This document shows, piece by piece, positions 1-11,214 of a stretch of 64,000 nt of DNA. A program made the position numbers and the translations under genes. Location of the stretch: assembly GCA_933228675.1 (NCBI GenBank), contig OW121740.1:130045799-130109798 (forward strand). Reading direction: 5' to 3'. Position 1 is the first letter of the stretch; each line of letters opens with the position of its first letter. The stretch comes from Stomorhina lunata (Eukaryota > Arthropoda > Insecta > Diptera > Rhiniidae). The notes under the pieces were generated by a model that did no database searches, had not been told where the DNA came from, and saw nothing but the letters and a program-made list of their open reading frames with translations.

Positions 1-1529
1 TTAAATAACAAGAGAAAAGAGATACTCCTGGTGTACATGTGATAATATATTATATATCAGATTGTAGGAAATCGGTCCATAAACCACTGAGATATCGCCA
101 AAACACTATTGCAAATTGCCAAACGTACGCATTAGAGAATGTTTGTTGAAGAAAAGAAATGCAGAAATAGGAAAAACCATCCTCCTTTTGCACGGACATA
201 CATAAATTTTATATCAGATTTTAGGAAGTTCTCCCGCCAAGCACGTTATTAAATTTTATCAAAAGCGGTCCATAAACAACTGAGATATCGCCAAAACACT
301 ATGGTGATGTGCAGCAAATTCCCCAAAGTACGTGTCTAATAAATTTTGTTGACATTTTGTAAGTATTGTTTCAGCGATATCTCAGGTGTTTATGGACCGA
401 TTGTGATGAAATTTGACATCTGATGTATAAACTCTACAAATCTGATAATGAATATCATTCAACTTTTTCCGATCGACTCAGAATCGGCAGGAGAATCGAT
501 TTCGCGACGTCTGTCCGTATGTCTGCTTGTCTGTCCGTCCGTCTGTTTGTCTGTCCGTCCGTCTGTCCGTCCGTCTACCTGTCTGTTCTTTTTTCTGTTG
601 TAGTCAAGTTTTTGGAGCTCCTGTTTTGTCGATATCTCAGATGTTTATTTTGATGAAATTTAATAGCGTACTTCGCAGGGGATTACCTAAACTCTGATGC
701 ATTCGGCAGTTTGTGGTAAATATAATTTAGTGTTTAAGCGATATTTCAGGCGTTTTGATCGACAATGATGAAATTTAGGGTGAGACGATATCGTAAAATT
801 TTGTGTAAAATGCATATGTTTATACCTTCCAGGAGCTCCACAAATCTGATTTTAGCAGACAGACACACTGCATTTATCTTAATTTTGTGTCTGATTTTGA
901 ACATTATGATAACATTTGAGAATGTATTATATATCAAATTATAGGTAATCTTCCTAGGAAGTACAAAAATGCAACTGAGTACATGATATCCGTTCAAAAC
1001 CTACATATGTTTGTATGTATCTCACATATCAACGAAAATTTAATTTTTTTAATTGCAATTGGGAGAAATCCGTTCACATTTGACAATTGCTTCCGTATAA
1101 CTTCGCCTGAGGCAATCTCTTAGTAGCTAATAAATGACAAATTATAATAGATACGGTGATGATATTTAGTATAAAGACATTGTACAATATCGTTATTCAG
1201 GGCGATAGCGCCTAAAATAAACTTTCTAGAGGGACAACATTTGACAAAAGCATTTTTGATCTCTTGAAAAGTTCGGTATTGAAAATGGTCGAGCTTGGTT
1301 CACATTTAGTGAAATCTCCCATATAACCCCGAACGGGAATCACTTTAATTCTGATAAATTAAATCACATTATAATTGCACAAAGAACTACAGCAAAACTT
1401 TCCACACATCCATCGGACAGATCGAAAGAACAATACATTATTATTGATGAAGTATTCATCTTAATTCCATTTAAAAGCTATATATTTCACGTATGTATCT
1501 AAAACTAAGAGTTTATACCCCATAATTTT
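1..1529. repeat. Intergenic DNA with degenerate dispersed repeats
   Basis: No gene is recognised. A degenerate motif related to 'gatatctcag...tttatggaccga' recurs in both orientations near 75, 255, 370, 630 and 740. A GTCC/GTCT microsatellite lies at about 509-587. The short open frames here show no protein similarity that I can recognise. It reads as old repeat-derived DNA. Confidence 0.55.
509..587. repeat. (GTCY)n microsatellite
   Basis: Imperfect tandem GTCC/GTCT tetranucleotides. The same microsatellite type occurs inside the six GTCY-bearing dispersed elements of this window, so this may be a worn copy of that family. Confidence 0.7.
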
Positions 1530-1660
1530 AAGGCTTGTTTACATTGACAATCATTGTTAAAGCTTTGACCTAAATCAGTCCGCTAACTTCAAAGTTTTAC
1601 ATAACTAATCAAGAATTTTTACTAGTTGGATAATTCGTACGAATTAAAGTAAACAACCCT
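1530..1660. mobile_element. Short MITE-like foldback, about 130 bp
   Basis: The left end reads AGGCTTGTTTAC and the right end reads GTAAACAACCCT, an imperfect terminal inverted repeat. Flanking TTA/TA could be a target duplication. There is no coding capacity. The boundaries are tentative. Confidence 0.35.
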
Positions 1661-1669
1661 TACTGGGCA

Positions 1670-2302
1670 CTGTGTTTTTGGGTTGCATGCCAGAAGACTT
1701 AATCTTCATCAAATCGATGTGCTTTTGCAAATCTAAGGGCATCTACATTTTGAAGCATCTTTTATTAAGTGTTCGTTCGTTTTTCTTGGTCTAGGTGCCC
1801 GTTAACCCTTTTTAATTGTTCCGTGTGCTTTTATATGGATCAAAGCATTATATACCATCTTTCTGGAGCAATTTAAAATACTTGCTATTTCATTTACAGG
1901 GCATCCTCTCGAATTTATTTCACAAATCACCTGTCGTTGCGTATCTGTGCACCATTTATTTTTGGCCATGTCTAATAAATATTTTATTTCTGAAAAACCT
2001 TCGACTGTACACAATATGATGAAAAACTTACCAAAAATTAATTTACAATTCAAAAAATAACATAAATGTAAAATGTTTAATATTTGTGCTAAATTGTGGC
2101 CAGCTCCAATTATGTGTTACCAACAAATAAATTATATATGAAGCAATTGAAGAAAGGGAATAACAAAAAGAGTAACGGGACTTGTCGATCACACCATAAG
2201 CTACACATCGTGGCAAAAAAAAGAAAATTATTACTCCAACAGAAAAATATACGGTTTTGAAAAAAACGCATAACTAGTGTGCTAAATATGTGACCACCAC
2301 TG
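1670..2302 (-). mobile_element. Tc1-like transposon remnant with N-terminal HTH
   Basis: A minus-strand frame (about 1802-1973) encodes a helix-turn-helix stretch of Tc1 type: a segment with VNEIASILNCSRKMVYNAL, followed after a stop by an RAPRPRKT-like GRPR motif. The right boundary has an inverted-repeat-like end, whose complement begins CAGTGGTGGTCACATA, followed by TA at 2303-2304. The DDE catalytic part is missing, so this is a dead internal-deletion copy. The left boundary is uncertain. Confidence 0.5.
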
Positions 2303-3233
2303 TATACATAAAAATAATAGCCAAATGTTGACCGATTGTAACAAAATTTTATACACTGGCTGGTTATATTATATAGAGCTTATTCTTGCAAAATTTAGTG
2401 GCCATAGCTGCCATAGTTCCTAATTTATTAGCTTTTAACTGGCCTTTGCTACATTTTTTTGGTTTCCGGGAGTGTTTTTTATATATAAGTTATAGTCAAA
2501 TATGGACCGATTCCTATAAGATTTGATATACTGACCAATAGTTATCAGCAATCATGTGTTTCCCGGATCGGGGTTATATAGGAGCTCTAACTAAATGTGA
2601 ACCGATTTCGTCCATTTTCAACACACAACTTTTTCAAGATATCGAAAATACTTTTGTAAAATTTTGTTCCTCTAGCTCTTTTCGTTAAGTCGCTATCGCG
2701 CTTTTATCTGACGGACGGACAGAAACCCCTTTTTCTTTTTTTATTTTTGTGTTTCCGTAAGTTTTTTATGTGGGAGCTGTGGTCAAATGGTGACCAATTG
2801 TGACAAAATTTTGCACACTAGTTTTCACTGAGATAAGACTTACTTGTGCTAAATTTAGTGGCCAAAGCTGTTACAGTTTATCATTTATTGGCATTTTAGT
2901 GTATTTAGGTGGAATTTAGGCTGTTTCCGTAAGTTTTTTGTATTGGAGCTATGGTTAAATGTGATGAAATTGTATATGCTGTCTAGTACTTATGTAAAAC
3001 TTCTATATACCAAATTTTATCATCATAGCTATTATAATTTGTCATTTATTAGCAAATAAGTAATTGGCCTAGACGAGGTTATACTGGAGCTATGGTCAAA
3101 TGTGAACCGATTTTGTCTGTTTTCAATACCAAAATTTTACAAAAAATGAAGAATATTTAGGCCAGTGTCCTGGGGGGTATTTCTTTTTTGATGGTGGGTA
3201 TAAAAAGGCATCCAAATAATTGGGGCTTGCTAT
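2303..3233. repeat. Degenerate dispersed-repeat DNA
   Basis: Phrases such as 'ggagctatggtcaaatgtgaaccgat' recur at several points (near 2505, 2590, 2780, 2945, 3090). The same phrases occur inside the GTCY-bearing elements elsewhere in the window. No gene is seen. Confidence 0.5.
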
Positions 3234-3603
3234 ACATTGGCAATGTTTTTCACCCTCCACGGCATATTGTTCGGCTTTATTGATGATGCGATCGATTTCT
3301 GCTTCCGTTTAACGGCCCTTGTCACTATAAATCACGATATTCTTGGCATTACCAGTGCTTACTTCCTTGGCCGTAACATTAAAAATTCCATTGACATAAA
3401 AATCGAATGTTACATCAATGCTCCACTGGGAGTCAAGGATAACAGAAGAAGACATCAATTAGAGAAACACCACGAGGTGCTGGTGGTATATCAAATAAAT
3501 TGAAGGTGCCCAAAAGATTGTTGTCTTTGGTCATCGCTCTTTATCCTTAAAACATTCGAATGGTGGCCGCATGTTGATTGTCAGTGTATGTGGTAAATGT
3601 TTA
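3234..3603 (-). pseudogene. Hsp70: Hsp70 fragment, decayed sixth copy
   Basis: The minus strand matches the substrate-binding-domain part of the neighbouring Hsp70 gene, roughly the codons equivalent to 4250-4580. Conserved pieces include the EAEIDR segment, the segment before '[10 protein letters not shown]', and the proline-rich PPAPRG region. It is broken by an in-frame TAA where the intact genes read GRL, by several substitutions and indels, and by a 32-bp LINE-tail insertion at 3420-3451. Neither end of the gene is present. It is not a functional chaperone. It is either a relic of an older tandem Hsp70 copy or a partial duplication. Confidence 0.8.
3420..3451. mobile_element. 32-bp 5'-truncated LINE 3' end with target duplication
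   Basis: These 32 bases match the 3' terminus of the LINE at 43963-44000 (gctccactggg...acagaagaag). They are flanked by a perfect 8-bp direct repeat, ACATCAAT, at 3412-3419 and 3452-3459. That is the signature of target-primed reverse transcription with extreme 5' truncation. Confidence 0.8.
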
Positions 3604-3750
3604 TATTATTTACTGTTCCATTTAAATCTTTTTCCCCGAAATAGTAAATCCACGTTTTGTTTGGAACTCTTCTTACCGTGAAATACAAATTCGTTTTTTG
3701 GTTTTTAGCAAAAAGAAAAAAATACCAAATACATTTTTAAAATTTAAGAA

Positions 3751-3756
3751 TTTATT
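3751..3756 (-). terminator. Poly(A) signal of Hsp70-B1
   Basis: AATAAA on the minus strand, about 158 nt after the stop codon. The 3' UTR between it and the stop is unlike the 3' UTR of the other B gene. Confidence 0.5.
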
Positions 3757-3913
3757 TCTACATAAATAATTATTAGGTTAAAACTAAATTAACTTAAATA
3801 TTGACTAATAAAGTTTCTTAATTTATCACATTTTTAAAATTATATAAATCAGACTTTTCAAATTAACTTAACCAAAAATAAATGAATACTACATATCAAT
3901 ATAATTTTGAAAC

Positions 3914-5847
3914 TTAATCTACTTCTTCAACAGTAGGTCCACCATAACTTCTACTTCCAAAGCTACCAGCTTGTTGGCCACAACTGGCACCGGCTGATTG
4001 TGAACCAGAACCACCATTAGCCTGTTGATGTAGTTTTGTCATAATGGGCTGACATAGTTTGGTCAACTCTTCCATTTTATAATCGTATTCTTCTTTCTCG
4101 GCTGTAGTGTTGTTGTCTAACCATTTGATTGTCTCTTCACATTTCTCCATCACCCGATCTTTATCGGCCTTGGGTATTTTATCTCCAGCCTCTTCAGTTG
4201 ATTGTTTTACATTAAATACATAGGACTCCAATTGATTACGAGCTGCTATGCGTTGGCGATGTTTTTCATCCTCCTCTGCATATTGATCGGCTTCATTGAC
4301 CATTCGATCTATTTCGGCTTGTGATAGACGTCCCTTATCATTTTTAATCACAATGTTCTTGGCATTGCCAGTACTCATTTCCTTGGCCGTTACGTTCAAA
4401 ATACCATTTGCATCTAAATCAAATGTTACATCAATTTTGGGAACGCCACGAGGTGCTGGTGGAATACCAGTTAAATTAAAGGTGCCCAAAAGATTGTTGT
4501 CTTTTGTCAAGGCTCTTTCTCCTTCAAACACCTGGATCGTGACAGCAGGTTGATTGTCGGTATATGTGGTAAACGTCTTTGATTGTTTGCAAGGAATGCG
4601 GCTATTGCGTTCAATCAATTTCGTCATTACTCCACCGGCTGTTTCGATACCCAGCGAAAGAGGTGCCACATCTACTAGCAACACATCTTGAATGGCACTG
4701 CTCTTGTCACCGCTAAGAATAGCTGCCTGAATGGCAGCACCATAGGCCACGGCTTCATCGGGATTTATGGACAAATTAAGAGATTTACCACAGAAGAACT
4801 GTTGAAGCAATTCTGTACTTTGGGAATACGCGTTGAACCACCTACTAAAACAATGTCATGAATTTGATTTTTATCCATTTTGGCATCATTAAGAGCTTTC
4901 TCCACTGGCTGCAATGTGTTGCGGAATAAATCGGCACACAATTCTTCAAAACGAGCACGACTTATCTTGGTATAGAAATCTACACCTTCGAACAAGGCAT
5001 CGATCTCTATTGTGGCCTCAGTACTGGATGATAAAGTGCGTTTTGCTCGTTCAGCTGCAGTTCTTAAACGGCGTAAAGCCCTTGGATTTGATCTTAAGTC
5101 CTTTTTGTATTTACGTTTAAACTCTTCTGCAAAATGATTAACCAGACGATTGTCAAAATCTTCACCACCCAAGTGAGTATCGCCAGCTGTAGCCCGCACT
5201 TCAAACAATGAGCCTTCATCGATAGTGAGAATGGAAACATCAAAAGTACCACCACCCAAATCAAATATCAGAACATTGCGTTCGCCTTTTAAGTTTTTGT
5301 CTAAGCCATAAGCTAAAGCGGCAGCTGTAGGTTCATTAATAATTCTTAAAACATTGAGACCTGCAATGGCTCCTGCATCTTTAGTGGCTTGTCTTTGTGA
5401 GTCATTGAAGTATGCTGGAACTGTAATAACTGCATCACGGACTGTTGTACCCAGGAATGCTTCTGCTGTCTCTTTCATTTTTATCAACACCATTGAACTG
5501 ATCTCCTCTGGAGCAAATTTCTTTTGTTCACCCTTAAATTCTACTGAAATCTTTGGTTTTCCACAGTCATTTACCACTTTGAATGGCCAGTGTTTCATGT
5601 CATCTTGAATCTTTTGGTCTTCGTATTTACGGCCAATCAAACGTTTTGCATCGAACACTGTATTCTGGGGATTCATAGCAACTTGATTTTTGGCAGCATC
5701 TCCAATAAGACGCTCCGAATCTGTGAAGGCAACATAACTGGGTGTTGTACGATTACCTTGATCGTTGGCTATGATTTCCACTTTGCCATGTTGGAACACA
5801 CCAACACAGGAGTATGTAGTGCCCAAATCAATACCAATTGCTACCAT
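3914..5847 (-). pseudogene. Hsp70: Hsp70 type B copy 1, frameshifted
   Basis: Inducible cytosolic Hsp70 chaperone gene, intronless. It shows the three Hsp70 signatures (IDLGTTYS, the [10 protein letters not shown] segment, the VGGSTRIPK segment) and a C-terminal EEVD for TPR co-chaperone binding. Against the intact B gene at 57726 it lacks one base between 4810 and 4811 (minus strand CAGAATTGC versus CAGAACTTGC). The reading frame from 5847 therefore leaves frame after VQN and stops at 4765. The rest (4810-3914) stays open in the other frame. Adding back one base would give 644 codons, so no other lesion is seen. The truncated product would keep most of the ATPase domain (about residues 1-345) and lose the substrate-binding domain. 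Its promoter is separated from it by a hAT insertion in the 5' UTR. The deletion is either real, fitting relaxed selection, or an assembly error. Confidence 0.9.
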
Positions 5848-5943
5848 TTTAATATTTTTTTCTCAGTTGTCTTTTATTTAATTTAATATTTTTCCACTTG
5901 CTAATTTTTAGATTTTTATTTTAATATTATTCACTTTAGTTTG

Positions 5944-5953
5944 CTTTTATATA
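5944..5953 (-). promoter_or_regulatory. TATA-like sequence between hAT insertion and Hsp70-B1 start
   Basis: On the minus strand it reads TATATAAAAG, inside 20 extra bases that are absent from the 5' UTR of the other B gene. It lies about 100 nt upstream of the ATG and just inside the transposon's target duplication. It could act as a substitute core promoter, but no HSE is next to it. Confidence 0.3.
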
Positions 5954-5961
5954 CTTTAGAC
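5954..5961. repeat. Target-site duplication CTTTAGAC (left)
   Basis: The identical 8-mer lies at 9553-9560 on the other side of the hAT element. The unoccupied sequence, read as GTCTAAAG, is present once in the intact B gene leader at 57600-57607. Confidence 0.92.
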
Positions 5962-6383
5962 CAAGGTTGGCAACCGAAATGAATTTCGGTATCGGTAACG
6001 GTATCGGTATTAAAAATTTTTTAATTTCGGTATCGGTATCGGTAACGGTATTTCAATCATATCGGTATCGGTATACCGGTATCAAACATTTTATATCGGT
6101 ATATATCGGTATTATATGAGAAAGAAGAAGTCAATAAAGATAAAAATTAATAAAAATATGAATTAAAATTATATATTCGTTTTTATTTCAACAAAAACTA
6201 AACATTAGGAACACAAAGGAATTACAAATATTCAATATTTGCACTAAGTGATTTGAAAAGTAATTAATGTAAACGAAAATAAATCAGGTAAATAAAGTAA
6301 TGCATTCAATAAAAAGTCTTAAAGTTCTTCAAGGCACTTGACTAAAATATGACGATAAAATATTTAAATCCAATAATTTTCTC

Positions 6384-8425
6384 TTAAAACATTTCCATAT
6401 TGGACCGAATAACTATAACTGCATTCAAGCTATCTTCGTCTAACCTGTTACGGTTAGGGTTCATAATGTATTTCACTCCTGAAAATAATCGCTCAACACT
6501 GACCTGTGTGGCTGGCACAGCTAATATAACTTTTGCGATGGCATACAGTTGGGGTTTGGATTTACTTTGTTCTTTCCACCAAGTAAGGATATTAACATGT
6601 CGTTGAACTCGTTTTTCGTTTCTAAATGCAATAAGCAATTCTCGTATATTTATATTGTTGTTATTTGGGGTTAAAGACAAATTTTCTTTTTCCATTCTTT
6701 TAAGGGTTGCTTCTATACAGTCTGAAGATGAACCAGAACTGCTGTTTAAAGCGTTCTCATCAAGAGCTATTGAACAACTTTGGTTAACTGTATCCATCTT
6801 CACACTTACTCGTACTATTTGATCAATTGCACGTTCTACGGAAGTGCCCTTAAGTACAACATTCCACCGTGGGTCCATAAACAATGCACCTAGGAAGGAT
6901 TCATTTTCAAAAAGAATTTCTTCTTTCTTTTTTATTTCCTCAAGTAAACTGTAAGAAAAACTGTTTTTAACTTTTTGCAGTTCAATTTTACATGTAAACC
7001 AGGCATCATAAGCATCCCCAAAAGTCAACTGCTCTTTCTGAAGAATTTTTGTGGCAATGTTTGCTGGTTTTAAAGCTTCTACAGCAGCTTTTATGTTTTC
7101 CCACATTTCATTGCTTATATAGAAATCATTATTAGCCTGTGATATGTTTTCACAAAATTCTTTCATTTTGTCATCTGCTAGAGATGACAGCATATCAAAA
7201 GTGGACGACCATCGAGTGGCACAATCAATTATAGGCTTAGTGAGATTATTATTTTTTAACAAAATATTTATATTAGGAGTTCTTAGTTTTTTAACTACAG
7301 CTCTTGCTTTTTCGGTAACTTTAGTCATTTCACGGTTCTTCAATACAGCGTTTATAGCCAATTGTAGCGTGTGAGCTGCACACCGTACACCTATATATAA
7401 TAAATTTATTAATTATATAGCTTTGTTCAAAAGGAAACGACTTACCAAAACATTTAGTGTCTAAAGAAAAATCTTCTAGGGTTTGGTCAAATTCTGTGTC
7501 ATTATCTTCAATACTTTCAGTAACGTCTTCACATTCGTTTATTAGAGAGATACATTTTAACATATTTCGCCCATTATCAGTTGTGCATGTATAAATCTGA
7601 TCTGTAGAAATATTGTATTTTTGTAGTATGTTAACTATTGTGTCCTTTAGATATTGTCCTGTGTGGCGTTCAAATAGTTCTGCTACAGCCAATGTTCTTA
7701 AAACAATTTTATCATCTTCGATAAACTGGGCATTAACACCTTAAATTAATGTGTAAATATAAACATAAAATGTATAATAAATTTTCATTTATGGAATAGC
7801 TTACCCAAAAAGGCTCGATTTAAATGTGTAAGACCATCTATTTTTAAGGAAATCAATTTACCATGCATTTCGGTCGAAATTTTTGAAATAATTTCGTTGT
7901 ACTTTTTTAGAACTTCGTCTTTGACAATTTTTCTATTGATTGTAACATTACCAAGCCCGTTTGAAATAGGGTCAATGATTTTTCGGAAACCTGAATATTC
8001 AACAAGAGAGAACGGTCTTCCATTTACTGTGCTAAGTTCGACACAGGATTTGAGCAGTACTTCTTTAGACATAGTAATATTAACTTTTAGCATATTTAGC
8101 ATGGTTTTTTTGTTTAGAGCCGGTGGTTTAGATTTTTTTATGCTTATATTTGCAATATTTTTCGAAATTTGATCCCAAATTAGTTTATGATGTGTTCTGA
8201 TGTGACAAGCCAAATTAGTTCCATGGTCGCTCTACATACATATATGTACATAAATGAAGGCATTTTTTAGTTAAAGCTTCACAAGAAAAGTAAACAAATT
8301 TATGCACTTACATTCACAAGTTTTCCACAAATTTTTTCTCCTTCAATTACAATACATTTGTTAATTTTCTTTTCAAAATCAAGCTCAAAATATTTTCTGC
8401 ATAAATTTTTCTTTGGACGAGGCAT
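6384..8425 (-). CDS. hAT-family transposase, four exons
   Basis: Cut-and-paste transposase of the hAT superfamily, acting in the nucleus on the element's own ends. I infer exons at 8425-8312, 8231-7805, 7739-7446 and 7390-6384. Donors are GTAAGT, GTAAGC and GTAAGT; each acceptor ends in AG. The joined length is 1842 nt, or 613 codons plus stop, with no internal stop. Exon 1 and the start of exon 2 give a BED-type zinc finger (Cys24, Cys33, then His48 and His52/53). The exon 2-3 and 3-4 joins restore typical hAT core text such as RTLAVAELFERHTG and VRCAAHTLQLAINAV. The C-terminus has the hAT dimerisation domain (near residues 530-610, around VPATQVSVERLFSG). The start ATG at 8425 gives MPRPKKN. 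The intact gene suggests a recently active element. Splice sites are predicted by eye. Confidence 0.88.
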
Positions 8426-8588
8426 TTTTCCCTTTAATAAAATTACTTTTTTCCTTTAACAAAATTACTTCGACCACTAAGTAGTGCACGTCATTTTTGA
8501 TTCAAAAATCGTTTTGTCTGTTTTTGTTGTAGTACGTAAAACAATAATTATAGTAACAATACAAGATCAAATCAACGAGGTGTTTCTT

Positions 8589-9089
8589 ACTGTCAAACTC
8601 CACATAGTGAGTAATGATGAATTCACACTAAGGGATTTTTTGTCCTTTGTCCCCTCAAATTGCATTTGTTAACCCACGTCTAGACGGGCAATATCCATTG
8701 CCGCAATATAGGCCTTGTACGTGGGTGTGAACGAGGCAAACATAGTACGTGTGTCTCGCTCAAACTCATACAAAAGGCCTACATTGCGGCAATATTATTG
8801 CCGTCGTGAAGACGGGGGGTTAGATGTACAACACAACAAAACAACAAACACATACAATTTGAAAAGACAAAAAACCCCTTAGTGTGAATTCATCATTACT
8901 CGCTATGCATAGTTAACATACACGGTGGAATCGTAAGCCCAGCTGATTATTTTTTGCTCATTTTTTTATATGAAGTTTTTGTGAGTGGTGCTGTCAAGTC
9001 CATATAAAAAAAATTGTGAGTGCAGCTGTTAAACTTCTAATGCGATCACCTTGTACTTCCGCCATGCTCGCTATGTGGAGTTTGACAGC
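8589..9089. mobile_element. Outer foldback element interrupted by the MITE
   Basis: 'tgtcaaactccacatag...gtaatgatgaattcacactaagg' at 8597-8634 recurs inverted at about 8877-8905 and, in part, at 9066-9088. This indicates a larger inverted-repeat element into which the 153-bp MITE was inserted. The exact ends are uncertain. Confidence 0.4.
8669..8822. mobile_element. Foldback MITE nested in the hAT, copy 1
   Basis: About 153 bp with inverted ends: TAACCCACGTCTAGACGGGC at the left, and GACGGGGGGTTA at the right whose complement matches imperfectly. The internal inverted segment attgccgcaatataggcc pairs with ggcctacattgcggcaat. A second copy lies at 9091-9243. Confidence 0.6.
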
Positions 9090-9090
9090 A

Positions 9091-9243
9091 TAAACCCACG
9101 TCTAGACGAGCAATATCCATTGCCGCAATATAGGCCTTTTACATGGGCGTGAATGAGGCAAACATACTACGTGTGCCTCGCTCACGCTCATGTAAAAGGC
9201 CTACATTGCGGCAATATTATTGCCATCGTGAAGACGGGGGTTA
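9091..9243. mobile_element. Foldback MITE nested in the hAT, copy 2
   Basis: Near-identical to 8669-8822, with the same orientation and the same palindromic layout. Two copies so close together suggest local insertion or duplication inside the hAT. Confidence 0.6.
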
Positions 9244-9552
9244 ACAAAACAGCGTTTCCATAAAATCAAGAAAATAAACATGCAATAAGTGTTGACAATT
9301 CACAAACATGAAAACTTTAACTTTTTTGTTATTTGCGAAATTTACAATGTTTTAATACCGAAACTATAAATCGGTATTATACCGGTATACTACTATTTAT
9401 TACGGTATAATACCGGTATAGAGAGAAACGGTATACGGATACCGGTATTTAACAAAAAAAATAATTTCGGTATCGGTATCAATACCGGTATTCCATTTTA
9501 AACGGTATTTAAACGGTATCGGTATTAATAACGGTATCGGTTGCCAACCTTG

Positions 9553-9560
9553 CTTTAGAC
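9553..9560. repeat. Target-site duplication CTTTAGAC (right)
   Basis: Matches 5954-5961 exactly. It lies about 31-38 nt downstream of the predicted start site of Hsp70-B1. Confidence 0.92.
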
Positions 9561-9613
9561 TTTTCTCTTTGGTTTCTTGTTTTGAAATGTATGAAAATTG
9601 TTGATGTGCCGGC

Positions 9614-9696
9614 CTTTTATACTCGTTGGCTCTTTTTTAATCAATACTCAAGAAACTACGAGAAAATTTGTTAGAAATTTCATGAAGTTTCACGAA
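9614..9696 (-). promoter_or_regulatory. Hsp70-B1 promoter, now 3.6 kb from its CDS
   Basis: Minus strand. A heat shock element of five contiguous alternating GAA/TTC units spans 9674-9696, and TATAAAAG is at 9621-9614. The sequence is essentially identical to the promoter of the intact B gene. Transcription would start near 9591 and run straight into the hAT element, so a full transcript would have to traverse or splice out 3.6 kb. Confidence 0.85.
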
Positions 9697-10014
9697 ATTT
9701 GTAGATGTTTGGGAAATAAATATTAAGAGAAGATACAAAATTGAGTTTATTGTAAATATGAGTGTGCGTGCGCATGAGAGTGTAAAATTTATCTGCGCAT
9801 TTTTTTATTCTCTTAGTAAGTCTCTTGAATATTAAAAGAGAAACAATATTATAAATTGTCACTCTTCAAAGATTTACATACATACAACATTCATATGGAT
9901 GTGTGCATGCATTATTATTCTCTCTACAAAATTTCCGACCTACCTTACAAAATTTAATGTTCTATTGTATCTTTTTGATTCAACTTCTTTCATCCGCTGC
10001 AGAAAATTTTCTGG

Positions 10015-10032
10015 GAACATTCTAGAAAATTC
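10015..10032. promoter_or_regulatory. Distal heat shock element in spacer
   Basis: Four perfect alternating units, GAAcaTTCtaGAAaaTTC. The equivalent site in unit 3 is 57117-57134. It is the strongest of the spacer HSE clusters and lies about 420 bp upstream of the predicted B1 start. Confidence 0.7.
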
Positions 10033-11214
10033 CTTCAGGTAATAGGATTTTGATTAACGCTCATTTAGGCACATTTTAGAAACATTGCAAAAAGATATTA
10101 ACACAATCGAAATTAAGTACATTTGAACAAACAAATAAACAAACTGTAAGATTAATGATAATGTATATCGTCACATGAAATGCAAGAGGGCGTAACTACA
10201 CTTCTAGTTTCTTACAGATGAAGCAAAAAACGTTATAACTTTAAAATTATAAGGAACATTAAATCCAAATTTTGGAATAGGTCAACAAGCTATAACAAAA
10301 AAAACTCTAAAAACTAAAATGGTAAAAAACATTTAGTTTTTTAGTTTTTTGGCTTAACTACAATACAAATTTTGAGCAAAAGTTTAGACCTTTAAAAATG
10401 CACAAAGTTTTTTGTCAATAATATATATAATATAGAGACGGGTCTTAAAAATAGTAAGGGTTTGTTTTCGAAACATAATATAATGTAAAAAAATAAGTTT
10501 TAAATAATTTAAAATATGAAATACAGAAGTTTTTTTAAGAGTTTTTTTTAGAAATAACCCCGTAACTTTAAAACTGTTAAAGATACTTAAATGAAATTTT
10601 ATATAGTTAGAACAGAGGAGCTTTAGAATTGATCTGTACACACACAAGTCAATGTAAATTTTAAAAATCTTAGTCTCGGATAATAATTTTTTATATGATA
10701 AGCAAAAAACATCATAAGTTTTAAACTAAATGAAATATTAATTCCAAGTTTTGAAATTTGGTCAACAATGCAACAGCAAAGACAAAAAATAAGTAGTTTT
10801 TTAAGTAATTGCGAAAAACAAATAGGCTTAACTACAATCTGAAACCAGAAGGGCTTAACTACAATACAAATTTTGATCAATAATTGGTTTTTAGTGAATA
10901 AAATGGCTGTTTTTGACCGTACACAAAAAAATATTTTGGGTTGCTGTGTCATAATCAATCCAAAAATCAATTTTAATTTTTATTAATTACGCCCTTTTGT
11001 ATTTCAGGTGACGATATACATATGTATTTAAGAAAAATTGATTGTAATTTTCAAAAAAAAAAAAATACACAATATTATTTACTAAACTTACATAGGTATT
11101 TCCAATATTAAACCCAGAGACCAAAAATAATGATTATTCTTAAATTTTAAACAAATTAATCATATGCAAGTATACATACAAGAATTTATTAATCGTCAGC
11201 TGAAAATGCATTTG

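Larger units (their letters stand above)
5962..9552 (-). mobile_element. hAT transposon in the 5' UTR of Hsp70-B1
   Basis: A complete 3591-bp DNA transposon. Its 15-bp perfect terminal inverted repeats are CAAGGTTGGCAACCG at 5962-5976 and the complement at 9538-9552. The 8-bp target duplication CTTTAGAC is typical of hAT elements. Both ends carry arrays of cggtatcggtat-like subterminal repeats (5985-6115 and 9375-9540), the kind of sites transposase usually binds. A single transposase gene on the minus strand runs in the same direction as Hsp70-B1. The region 8426-9374 is non-coding and contains nested MITEs. Confidence 0.93.

Noticed and set aside
3237..3503. 88-codon plus-strand ORF
   Set aside because: It is the antisense of the decayed Hsp70 fragment at 3234-3603.
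9680..10970. Several 60-115 codon ORFs in the spacer, with copies at 56561-57480
   Set aside because: Their conservation is explained by the inverted duplication. They are AT-driven, lysine/phenylalanine-rich frames without domains.
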